This document shows, piece after piece, positions 37,453 to 49,310 of a stretch of 64,000 nucleotides of DNA. The first letter of the stretch is position 1. Each line of letters starts with the position of its first letter. The position numbers were made by a program, and so were the translations under genes. The notes below the pieces were generated by a model. The model was not told the DNA's origin, made no database searches, and saw only the letters and a program-made list of their open reading frames with translations. This DNA is from Lingula anatina (lineage: Eukaryota > Brachiopoda > Lingulata > Lingulida > Lingulidae). Location of the stretch: the NCBI RefSeq assembly GCF_001039355.2, contig NW_019775735.1:548065-612064 (forward strand), in the 5' to 3' direction.

Positions 37453-39136
37453 AAAAAACACTCATTCTTAAGTCGGATTGGGAACTCATATGGTCTAAAA
37501 AATGAGCCGCCCGTTTTTTCTTCTCCCCTTTTCTTCTATGTAGGTTAATTTAAGTCATACAGCCAGTCGTCGAGCTTCTCAGTTTACCTGTTGAACTCCT
37601 ACTTTAATTTCATTAGATCTCAATATGTTTATTTGTGACCAATCTTTCCGCGTAAAAAGCATCAGAACCAAAAAAGCATCAGAACAAAGCTAAAAAGAGC
37701 TACACGTATAATTGAAACGATTCCTTTTTTGGACTTAAAGTGTGTCTGAATTTACCTCTGAAGAAAACACAATGTCGAGCCTCATCGGGGATTCTTCTTT
37801 TCATTTTCATCTTCGAATTCGGAGAATTGGACGAGCGTCTAGCCAACTTTGACGCTTCAAGAAGCCGGCGCAGAATCTGGTCGACTGACCCACACGATTT
37901 CAAACCAAAGAATAGTTTCCGAAAAAAATATCTCCCAAATGCCGGCCCTAATCCCAACGCCTCTCATGCAGAGACGCTTCTTGTATCTTAAGTAAAGAAC
38001 GTTATCAGTTCTACCTGCCATAAACACTCGATAGAGGGCTCGTTCTCGCAGGCATACAAGTCAATAGCAGCCATAAATAGTCGATTGTTCATTATTTTCG
38101 TATTTTACAAGGGCTATGGATTAGTTTATTACTTTGATATTGTCAGCTAGGACTTGGGGGACGTAACGGAATTTAAGGACTTATCGCCATGGCGTGGGTA
38201 AATGGACGACAGCTTTGTGTGAATTGCAACTATTGATCTATGTGGTGTAATCTTTAATATAGGAATGGATTTGCTACGGTTTGATTTAACAATTGATAAT
38301 CAAGCGGACGCTGATTCCCTTGAATTTAGATTTAAGTGACATTGGATCTTCTGCCGCATCTTCTCAAACGCGAAAAAACTTCACGTATCAGCCATTATCA
38401 AAAACGCATCGTTTCTCTTTACAGTAACTGCAAGATGAAATTGGTGAATGATTTTTGAATGGTTGGATTCATATATATATATATATATATATATATTTCT
38501 TTTTCATGCATATTATAGTGATTCATGTAAATGCACCTGATCAACACCAGATTCTGTCGATTAATTTAATCTAATAAAACAAAAAAAAAAAAAAAAAAAA
38601 CACGTCTGATTATGCTTCAAGTCACTATTTTAGCTACCACTGCAGACTACTTCAGAAAGAGCTCTTATGAGGTGAAGTGTTCAAAATCTAACTTTTATAA
38701 CTCCCTCCCTCGTCGCTTTATCTTCCTTATCACTCTGTCAGGTTAGACATGCTTATCATAAAATTATCTGTATTAACTTTGTAGGTAAATGTAATTACGT
38801 TAATTTGAGTTTGATATTGAATTACATTTTTCATACAACGTCGTCATTTGGTCGAATTTACATGTACATGTACCCGATGACGTTTGGACCGCGTCTATTC
38901 CACCCACCCACCCACGCAGCCATTGGCACATGCACAAGCGGACATGTTCGACAAATACTCAGGTGACCATGTATAAACTGTCACTCCCATGCACACTCTA
39001 ACACGCACGCGCGCACAAACACACATGCAATACATATACACATACCCAAGCACCTGCAAGCGAATACAAGTACATTCGTGGAAGTATAAAAATGATAAGT
39101 ATCTTTGAAGGTCACCTTAGCAAGTAGCCCATCCAG
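37453..39136. repeat. 1.68 kb duplicated block, copy 1
   Basis: The block is repeated at 39138-40807 with a single N at 39137 between the copies. It includes a GC-richer segment (37740-37990) with open frames on both strands, translated identically in both copies. It also holds an (AT)n run near 38470-38497, a poly-A run near 38579-38600 and a CA-rich stretch near 38990-39050. The visible differences from copy 2 are AT-run and A-run length. Confidence 0.93.
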
Positions 39137-39137
39137 N
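39137..39137. other. Assembly join (single N)
   Basis: A single N lies exactly between the two copies of the 1.68 kb block, the same arrangement as at 26107. Confidence 0.9.
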
Positions 39138-40807
39138 AAAAAACACTCATTCTTAAGTCGGATTGGGAACTCATATGGTCTAAAAAATGAGCCGCCCGTT
39201 TTTTCTTCTCCCCTTTTCTTCTATGTAGGTTAATTTAAGTCATACAGCCAGTCGTCGAGCTTCTCAGTTTACCTGTTGAACTCCTACTTTAATTTCATTA
39301 GATCTCAATATGTTTATTTGTGACCAATCTTTCCGCGTAAAAAGCATCAGAACCAAAAAAGCATCAGAACAAAGCTAAAAAGAGCTACACGTATAATTGA
39401 AACGATTCCTTTTTTGGACTTAAAGTGTGTCTGAATTTACCTCTGAAGAAAACACAATGTCGAGCCTCATCGGGGATTCTTCTTTTCATTTTCATCTTCG
39501 AATTCGGAGAATTGGACGAGCGTCTAGCCAACTTTGACGCTTCAAGAAGCCGGCGCAGAATCTGGTCGACTGACCCACACGATTTCAAACCAAAGAATAG
39601 TTTCCGAAAAAAATATCTCCCAAATGCCGGCCCTAATCCCAACGCCTCTCATGCAGAGACGCTTCTTGTATCTTAAGTAAAGAACGTTATCAGTTCTACC
39701 TGCCATAAACACTCGATAGAGGGCTCGTTCTCGCAGGCATACAAGTCAATAGCAGCCATAAATAGTCGATTGTTCATTATTTTCGTATTTTACAAGGGCT
39801 ATGGATTAGTTTATTACTTTGATATTGTCAGCTAGGACTTGGGGGACGTAACGGAATTTAAGGACTTATCGCCATGGCGTGGGTAAATGGACGACAGCTT
39901 TGTGTGAATTGCAACTATTGATCTATGTGGTGTAATCTTTAATATAGGAATGGATTTGCTACGGTTTGATTTAACAATTGATAATCAAGCGGACGCTGAT
40001 TCCCTTGAATTTAGATTTAAGTGACATTGGATCTTCTGCCGCATCTTCTCAAACGCGAAAAAACTTCACGTATCAGCCATTATCAAAAACGCATCGTTTC
40101 TCTTTACAGTAACTGCAAGATGAAATTGGTGAATGATTTTTGAATGGTTGGATTCATATATATATATATATATTTCTTTTTCATGCATATTATAGTGATT
40201 CATGTAAATGCACCTGATCAACACCAGATTCTGTCGATTAATTTAATCTAATAAAACAAAAAAAAAAAAAACACGTCTGATTATGCTTCAAGTCACTATT
40301 TTAGCTACCACTGCAGACTACTTCAGAAAGAGCTCTTATGAGGTGAAGTGTTCAAAATCTAACTTTTATAACTCCCTCCCTCGTCGCTTTATCTTCCTTA
40401 TCACTCTGTCAGGTTAGACATGCTTATCATAAAATTATCTGTATTAACTTTGTAGGTAAATGTAATTACGTTAATTTGAGTTTGATATTGAATTACATTT
40501 TTCATACAACGTCGTCATTTGGTCGAATTTACATGTACATGTACCCGATGACGTTTGGACCGCGTCTATTCCACCCACCCACCCACGCAGCCATTGGCAC
40601 ATGCACAAGCGGACATGTTCGACAAATACTCAGGTGACCATGTATAAACTGTCACTCCCATGCACACTCTAACACGCACGCGCGCACAAACACACATGCA
40701 ATACATATACACATACCCAAGCACCTGCAAGCGAATACAAGTACATTCGTGGAAGTATAAAAATGATAAGTATCTTTGAAGGTCACCTTAGCAAGTAGCC
40801 CATCCAG
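39138..40807. repeat. 1.67 kb duplicated block, copy 2
   Basis: This is the second copy of 37453-39136 in the same orientation, ending at catccag before unique sequence (ggttacttt). Its (AT)n and A runs are shorter than in copy 1, which accounts for most of the 14 bp length difference. Confidence 0.93.
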
Positions 40808-43800
40808 GGTTACTTTAAGTACTTGCCCGATAATTCTACATTGCAAATTCAACTACAATTTTCAAATTAGAAAAGGGAGATTTCCTATGGAGTAAAAAAC
40901 ATATTCACGGATGAGACATCAATAAATGACCGTTGTCAGGAAAAGAGTTTATCAAGTTCCCAAATACATCTTTTTTATTCTTGACAAGTACGCAAAATAT
41001 AAACTCGAAATAGTAAATAACTTGAGAGTGCTCTAAGAATAGAAGGAAAATAAATAAAAAATATCTAAAATATTAGGATGTACAGCATGAAACTGTTATC
41101 ACTTATTTTTCTGAAATTCAACCAAATTTGGTGAGAAGTTTTTTTATCAAATTATCAAGTCAACTTATAAACAGACAGATGGGATAGCTATGAACCGAAA
41201 TGTGAAGAAATAAATATACACAGAGTAGCGTCGCAAAGAACAAGAAAAACTGGGAGCTCACATCTGTAGCAACAGTTAAAGTACTGCTGAGGCAGCGTTG
41301 CAGTATACAACACACAAAGAACACAGAATATATTCGCACTTTTCCGTTTAAATAAGGCATTTCACAGTCATCCTTTAATTCAATCTATCATAAAATGATT
41401 CCTCTCCACCCGCATGATGATGACATTCACCTGATAATTTTTACGGTTTTTCATAATAATAGACAAAGAAAAGAACTTCATTCTAAAAAGTTATAAGTCA
41501 AAAAAAGAATTACACGCTGGTTTACTCAGGAGATAAGCTATAGAAGAAAATCAGAAAAAAATAAAATATTGCAAAGCTAAATGCAATTTTCAAAATATAA
41601 ATTAAAAGTACTCTTAAAAGAATATAATCGCCAAAAAATTTCTCGGGAGAAAAGCAATTGTCTGACTCACGAATCATTCCTCGACCTGTTTGTTCATATG
41701 ATGTCGGTGTATTATTTCATTTTTTTATTCAATTAGCTAGTTTTAAATGACTGACTGACCAGTCACTAACAATGTCATGCTCACCTACATTTTTGAAAGA
41801 ACAGAGCACACCAGGTACTTTAATTTAACGGATTTTACACCTTTCAAGGTCTGAATATGATTGCTAGCTTGTAGGATAAATAGACGAAGAAAATATGACT
41901 TAGTGGGATTTTCAAATGCGTACGTGTGCCCTTAAGTGGTCGAAAAGCACCGGATAACCTGAAGACGGACATACTATAGGGTTGTATATACATTACAAAC
42001 TATCATAATCTTATATTTGATTAATTCTTAATTCGCTCCTCTTAAATTCTATTGCAAGCCTCAAGATTCAGGACATTATGGACAAAACTTTGTTAAGTAA
42101 ATAATGAGTTATTTTCCAGCTGATAAATTTGACCTTTATTTTGTCTGCTCATGCATTGCGCTTTCATAAATAAAAAATATTTAACTGAATACAGGGCGTG
42201 TCTCAGCACAGTATGTGTTGATGAAACGCGAAAGAGGTGTGTTATTAGTATATAATTGATAATAAAATCTTCTGCAAAAGGTGATTAATTATTTAAAAAG
42301 TCGGTCGCCTTTTAAATGCTGAAGGTGATATTTGAAAACGATGACATGTCATTGAAAGTGGGAAAATTTTTGGTCTGCGATCTACATCAAATTGTTCAGC
42401 AGTCTTTTTATTCTACACTAAGGTGTTGCACTCATTTTTAGTTGCTTCTGTTGTGAAATCTTCCTAGCACTCTGCTGCCGGTTTTTGCAATGAATCATTT
42501 ATCAAAGATGTCGGGATACGCGGACGTCATTATCTCCTTCATTCAAGATATGTTTGTCTTTATTATCATAGAATATGGTGTATATAGTATTTATATTGAT
42601 ATTAACATCAGGTGTCCATAATCACTAACGCAAGGATGCCTTTCTGTACAGTAAAGTAAAGTAAAGTCAAGCAAAATAAAGTAAAGTAAAAGCCAATAGC
42701 CGCCTTGAAATGGATGCAAAATTGAAATGTTGATCCAAAAGGACCTTTAGCTTTCTAAGAGTAACGAAACGACATTTAGCACTAGTAATGTACAACTGTT
42801 CGCAAATTTCACACTGCAGCCATCTCGACTCCGCCAACACGTGCATCACGTAAACATGCGTGCACGCACACCAGACCACGCCTTAAAATTCACACGTTCA
42901 GTGTGTTACTCTTAAAGGCCATACGACGAAAAAAATCTGGTTATGTTCCTTTTTTTCAAACTGTAATCAATTAATGTAGCTATTCGCTGATCCGTGAATT
43001 AAGCCGACAATTGACGGACCAGGAAGGGCCTACGTATAAAAGGAAGGGACAATGTTAACGGAAACGTTCTCTTGAAAAGAGTGGGCTTTTCAATTGAAGT
43101 AAAAAGTGCCTTACAGTCTGCGCTGAAAAAAAAACACTGCAACTTGAGAGACCGCGATTAAGCGCCTAATGATTTTGCTTCTCATCTTTACTTCGAACCG
43201 ATCGTAATCTGTTTAGCGCTATACCGATATACTTAATCAATGTAACTTTACACATAGTACATGTAGTACACTGTACATCAAGAACGAATCATTGTAAGGG
43301 TCCTATTAGTAGCTTTGTATTTTACATGTATATTTTATCAACTTATTTATTTCGCGTATATAACTGCCATTCATATGGTTTACTTGTTTCACTGAATAGT
43401 CTGCTTCTCTTTTTAATAAGCAACATTGATATCGAAAAAGTCAACCAGTATGCATAGTAGGGTCTTTTATTCCCTTTTTTCAAACTATTATATTCTGTAA
43501 TATCTATATGAACATTTTTTATCTATTTGGGTAATAAGGAAAAGAAACGGAATAATCTGCACTACTACAGGAAACATCAAATTAATATTCGAAATTAGAA
43601 GCCAGCATGAGTCTGGTGAATCCATGCACAACAGACCACCTTGCAGTGCCTTTCAAATACAGACATTTCATTCATACGGAATAATTTCAAACTGCTAGTA
43701 TGTGACATAATTAATTGCATTGAAACAGCCCATACATGTACAATCTATTTAAATCGCAAGCAATTGACTGCATCTAGACAAACGTCATTTTGTTGTTGAA

Positions 43801-44654
43801 TTTATCTGAAGTGCTTGTCTGCTAGTGAATCAATTGCATTTTTACAGACATCGGTTTGTCTTCAGCCGGAAATATTAACCAATGCAGAGAAGGCAGTTTT
43901 CTCTAATTAAAGGATCTTGAAACGTTTACAGAAATTGCGTTTAAGTATAAGGGCTTAAATTGATTAAAACGTAGTTGCGCCGTAACTTGATCGGTGGAGA
44001 AAAAAAACAGCTGAGGTTTAAAACAGGAGACGTCGATGTCTGCGTTCTTTTTTACAGGGGTTGACCGTTTCAAATATCATCCTTAGGGTTGACCGACTTC
44101 CTACCTGCTCAGAAACTTAAATCTTTAATATGCAATACACAGAACATTTTTCATCCCTGCTCCTGCAGTGTTATATAGTAGTATTACCCTTGTTTGCTGT
44201 TATATAATTGTAATTATGATTATTTTGGAATGTTTGTCCTTGTGCATTACTCTTTTTGATAAAACTCTGAATTCCAGGGTTTAGTAGCTTTTACATAGTG
44301 ATTCTCTTTCGGTAAAAATGCTAACGTATTATTTGAATGATATTAATGTATTTCATTTCCTGATTTGCTTTAGGTGTTTTTAATCCTTTAGTAAAATTCC
44401 TATATGTCGATATTAAAAGAATGTTTTAATTTTCAGTTAATCTCTCATGTGATATTGGCACCCAATATGCACCACCTTTAATTACGTTGCCACAGAAAAA
44501 AAACGCACATGTAAGTAGTTTCAACCCACAAACAGAAAAACATGACAACTTCACAAAAGGAACATCTTTTTATATTTCTTTACTAAATCAACGTATCTCA
44601 AACGATCTGATTAAACATGACAAACGGAGGACGTTTACCTTAATTTCATGGGTA
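40808..44654. other. Intergenic AT-rich DNA
   Basis: No gene recognised. The stretch holds a GTAAA repeat near 42651, and a small GC-richer patch at about 42960-43210 with TCAATTAATG and TGAATTAAGC homeodomain-type sites and a tataaaag string near 43035. Confidence 0.5.
42651..42690. repeat. (GTAAA)n minisatellite
   Basis: About seven copies of gtaaa or variants (gtcaa, gcaaa, ataaa). Confidence 0.85.
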
Positions 44655-45720
44655 GTTAATTAATACACGCATCATTTATTTATACTCTGATATATACGCG
44701 GGCACTCCATCTAATTACCTTTTGTTAACAAGCACAGCGCTTATGATTTTTTAAAAATGGCACCATATGGGTTTCTGGTTAGTTCAACAGAGAACGGTTA
44801 ATTAGAAAAATTTTCCAAACGATTATTGTGTGTGGGTGAAGTAAAAGTCGTTGAACAGATTGTTTGTTTAGGACATTAATAAAACACGTGTCATTTACTA
44901 CAATGATATATATGCGGACATTCTTTCTTAAAACTTCTTGTTAACAAGCACACGGCTAATGCTTCTTTAAAAAATTGCAGCATATGGGTTGCAAGTTCGT
45001 TTAAGTCAAAGGTTTGATAGAGGTCGGTTAATTAGGAGATGTTCAAAAAGATTGTTGTATGCGGGTGAAGTACATGTAGGGGCCGTTGAAAAGATTTCTG
45101 TGTTATATATACCGACCAACAATAATGTTTTACATGTAGCTTGTTTTATTAATTACACATACATATAAGATACACTTGCCACTTATTAATACATTTATAT
45201 CAGTGCGGGAATTCTATCTTGTAACTTTTTTTGCAAACAAGCATCCGTCTAAAGATTATTTTAATGCTGCACAATATGGGTTGCAGGTGCGTTCAATAGA
45301 AAACGTTTAAAAATAGGAAGAGATTTAAATTGCAGCTGTATTTTAACTACAGTAGTATAAATACGTGTAAATCCAACGGTTAATTAGAAGTTGTTAAAAA
45401 GGATCGTTGTATGCAGGTGAGGTACATGTAGGAGTCGTTGAAAAGAGAGTTGTGTTACATAACTAATGTTTTACATGTAGCTTGTTTCTTAATTACACAG
45501 TTATGTAAGCTACACTTGCCATTTATTGATACATTTATGACAGTGCGGCATTCTATCTTGTAATTTTTTTTGCAAATAGGCATCCGTCTAAAGATTATTT
45601 TAATGTTGCACAATATGAGTTGCAGGTGTGTTCAATAGAAAACGTTAAAAAATAGGAAGAGGTTTTAATTGCAGCTTGATTTTAACTACAGTAGTATAAA
45701 TACGTGTAAATGCGTGACTT
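44655..45720. repeat. Degenerate tandem array, about four units of 220-350 bp
   Basis: Landmarks recur in order: ggttaattag near 44797, 45026 and 45378; atatgggttgca or variants near 44765, 44983, 45274 and 45614; gtgaagtacatgtag followed by a gttgaaaaga motif; and caagcatccgtctaaag near 45240 and 45577. The last two units are the most alike, and unit length grows from left to right. The sequence is rich in TTAATTA homeodomain-type sites. Function unknown. Confidence 0.8.
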
Positions 45721-46462
45721 TCCAAAATCATTCTTATTAAATAAAACCAAATAAAAAATAGATGAAATGAATCGCACCTCCCAAAATATGCGATAATCAA
45801 ATAAATTTATTTATATTCCAAGTTTTTAATAATAAAAATGAATCGGTTTATCCCCTCCCGAAAAGGAAAAAAATTGCCGGAGGCCTAAAGCTTTTTATCT
45901 TGTAAGTAGAGATTAATTGATCTGAGAATATAAAGTGTCGCTAATTTTGATAGATTTTTAAGCAAGCTTCCTTGTGTCATTTCTATGAATTTACAAACAA
46001 AATTTGTTCTTTTTGAGTCTTGTTTTATCGAGGCATAAAAACTTATACATAGCGCCAAGTACATATTTTTGATAATCTAAATCTATTTCACGCAAACACT
46101 GATGTAACTGAATCTGTGGATTCTCTAAAAAGGCGGAGGGGGGGGGGGAGTAATTTTCCTTCTTGGTAATTCACTAGGTGACTACTATGCATGGAGATTT
46201 GTTTTCTTAATCAATACGACGTTTTAGAGCCAATACAGTAAGGAACTGATCAAAATTTACAATCATTCTTAATTAAATGATCAACCATGCGTATTAAGCC
46301 GCGTACAAAGTGTGTAATACACGTGTGATGTGGTAGTATTTCTATTGACGCGTGAAACAAAATACAAAATCTAATCAAATCGCTGCATGTAAGATAAAAA
46401 AAACAAAATGAATTCAATTGATCAGCTACTACTAGAGAAACTAGCAAGTTGCCATTTCAATA

Positions 46463-46592
46463 CAGGGCCGTAACCTGTGCAAAATGCCAGGGGGGCAGTA
46501 AGCGGACACGAAAGGGCGAAGCTACCCAGGGGGGTGGCAGCTGCCCCCCCGNNNNNNNNNNNNNNNNNNNNNNNNNGGAGGCTACGGCCCTG
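46463..46592. mobile_element. Small inverted-repeat DNA transposon (MITE), interrupted by a gap
   Basis: The left end reads CAGGGCCGTAACCTG and the right end GGCTACGGCCCTG, which are inverted copies of each other. The 5 bp CAATA flanks both sides (46458-46462 and 46593-46597) as a target-site duplication. Inside are G- and C-runs typical of hAT-like non-autonomous elements. The interior is mostly lost in the 25-N gap. There is no coding capacity. Confidence 0.75.
46552..46576. other. Assembly gap, 25 N
   Basis: A run of 25 N follows a C-run inside the small transposon. The repeat and its G/C homopolymers probably caused the gap, and its real length is unknown. Confidence 0.97.
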
Positions 46593-47743
46593 CAATAGAG
46601 TTATGAAAAATCATGTACGGGAGTGCGCAGACTATAAAATACCTTTTTGTAAAGAAAACATTTAATTTCTGTTTTTCTTTTCTGAGCTAAGTTCTACCAA
46701 CCGTGACTTTTCTGTTAAACCGAGTTCCGATTTTGGATTTATTTTTTTCCAATATCGGAAATCACAATGACGCAAAGCTTCAACGTGATGCCAATGACAA
46801 TAACAAACCATAAAATAGATCATGCATCAATTGTAAACAGATCGTTCGTCTGGGCAATTTTCTCATGAATTTTACAACTTGATGGTATTAGAACGATTCC
46901 GCAATATCCGTAATAAACCGATTAAGGAATCAACGAGAAAATCCCACAGACACAATGAGATTTTACTGAATTCAATTTACCAATGTCTATAACGTACTAA
47001 CATTATCAATAAAACAAATTAACACCTACAGAACAGCGGGTTTGAAGCCAGATTTATAATGAATAGTGTATTTTCTGTGATTATTATTTAACCTGTTTAA
47101 CGTTTACATAGTATGGTGGCCAGTCCCGCAGTTATACTTCTACAGGTTAATCGTAACTTTTCATCTTTCAAAACTGAGGAAAAGGAGAAAACGTTCTTGA
47201 AAAATATGAGTGAAATAAAATAAAATGACATATGTTTTAGACGGATGTGTTACACCTTAAAATATACTAATCATTTAAATAGATACTTTAACGTTGTTAA
47301 AAAATAACATCAGACCGTATAGACTTTTTGTATCTTTAATAGCGCTAAAAGTAGCATGGACATTTGCAATGCTGTTCTTTGAGATATGTTACTGTCCTAT
47401 CAGATTTCTTACTGTTATAATGTGGCTCCTTGTAGTTGTATTAAAATCGTGTTCAAATGCAGTCTACTCCTGCATCTTGTAAATAACCAAACATGAACTT
47501 AGTTCTGTATACCAGGATATCTGAGACCACATTAAGTTTAACATTAAGTTTAACACTCCTTAAGTTATTACATCCAGCCGCAATTGGGAATACGGAAGAA
47601 ATAAAAAATCCATAATATCGCACCTCTGTGACTGAAAACTACGTAGCCTTGAATGAAATAAATCGTCCGTCTAAGGTCACGGGTTACGGCACAAACCGTC
47701 TCATTCACAGTATAAATAAAATAAATATAAAGTTAAAACTTAC

Positions 47744-47830
47744 CGCTATAGCAGTGGAAATCTTTGGAAACTTCGGTATCAGCTATCTCGAAGTCCGTAT
47801 CTTGTAATTTGTTGTTGGAACAATGTTTTG
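47744..47830 (-). promoter_or_regulatory. Possible TATA promoter plus short leader exon on the minus strand
   Basis: On the minus strand a TATA-like string (tttatatatag) sits at about 47862-47851. About 110 bases further on is a strong donor, CTATAGCG|gtaagtttt, with gt at 47743-47742. The roughly 85 bases between an expected start near 47828 and the donor contain no ATG, as expected for an untranslated leader exon. The strand is that of Post2, so it could splice to the acceptor at 28973-28972, 18.8 kb away. Only the motifs are visible; transcription is unproven. Confidence 0.25.
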
Positions 47831-49013
47831 ATTTGGCGCAAATATACTCGCTATATATAAAGGAGTGCTTCGTGTGATTAATGCGCGACGGAAAATAGTC
47901 CAGTCAATGGGTTTGATGTTTTCGTATTAAATTGAGGTTGGTTGTTATTGGATATTGAAGAATGCATCTCAAAGTTGAATGTTATCAGTAAGTAAAGTGG
48001 TCTTAATTTATTAATATCATTTCCCTAAATATTAGCTCAATTAAATGACTGTTTTTCATTTAAGAAAACCCAGATATCTTTACTCAAACGGGAATCAAAT
48101 GATATCGTTAGACGACACTTGCAATCTTTAAATTTCCAAAAGCAGGACACTGAAACATCTGCAAAGAGAAAAAATCTCGATTTGCTAGAAATGTAACCGT
48201 TTCTTGATAAATATTGGCAAAAGTAAATTGTATTTGATTTTCCCTTTATTGAAAATTTTGTTGACAGCACAGATATGTCTGTCTTGAGGCTTTTGATTTA
48301 GCGAAATGTTTAAGCTAATTAAGCAATCCGCTTTACCTTATACGGGTAGATAGGCAGATATTTTGTTTATTGTGAATTAAAAGCAGAAGAACAAGAATCA
48401 AAGAAAACTCTTACTTCTTTTTCACAGAAATCAGCAATTCAAGCAGTCAAAATAGAATAGGAAAGATAAAAAAATTACATACATCACTACATTTTAAATG
48501 GTATACCTAGAAATATCAAACGGATCTACTAGTACAGCGCGTGTTCACGTGACCGAAATAAATGGTTTACATGGCTAAGTAGGCGCTTCGTGCTCTGACT
48601 TTGTGTCCATTGTCATCACAGGTTAGCAAAAATACGAGAAAGAGAAGGCGAGAGGGAGAGAACAGCCAAAAAAATATTCAAAGATATTCTACACGCTCCA
48701 AATCACTTCTTCACCTCAACAAATGTTGGGAGCGAAACGGATGAGTCGATTAATCACCCCCGAATGACACGCTGAACTGAGCGACAATGATGCTGTCACC
48801 AAGCAAGATCGGGTGACAACGGCGTCTTTGATAAACGCTGGTGGTCGTGTACGGTACCTGGGGCAAATGTGCTCGGATAGATCGCCTTTATGTCAGATTG
48901 TCTGGCTATCGAAATAAAAAAAAAGAAAAAAGGAGAAAGAGGGAAAGAAATGTGCATGTTTTCGTGAAGGTATTGTTGTGTATTAGTACATTAAAAATGT
49001 TTATTTTGGACAA

Positions 49014-49310
49014 GAGAGAGAGAGAGAGAAAGGAGAGAGAGAGCAGAAGTATACTTTTATTTATTTATTTATTTATTTATTATGAAGTCATAGGCATAGA
49101 TTGACTTTTGAAATACATTTAAGAAAACAGCGGGCTCATTTATTACTAAGAAAATGTTGTCTTTCAACCTGGATTTTATAGCCACACAAAATGATGTTCA
49201 ATCCCATATCGCACACGGCTGTGGCGTGCGCGCTCGATAGAGAGAGTGAGAGAGAAATATTAAACGATATTCTAGAGAGAGAGAGGGAGGGTGAGAGAGA
49301 GAGAGAGAAC
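49014..49310. repeat. Cluster of GA and TTTA microsatellites
   Basis: GA runs at about 49014-49043, TTTA at about 49056-49081, and further GA runs at about 49239-49254 and 49274-49308. The charged Arg-Glu ORF at 48841-49104 includes these repeats. Confidence 0.93.

Noticed and set aside
37740-37991. 83- and 85-codon frames repeated at 39385-39676 as a possible duplicated gene
   Set aside because: Both copies belong to the single-N duplication, so the identity says nothing about selection. Frames are open on both strands without known motifs.
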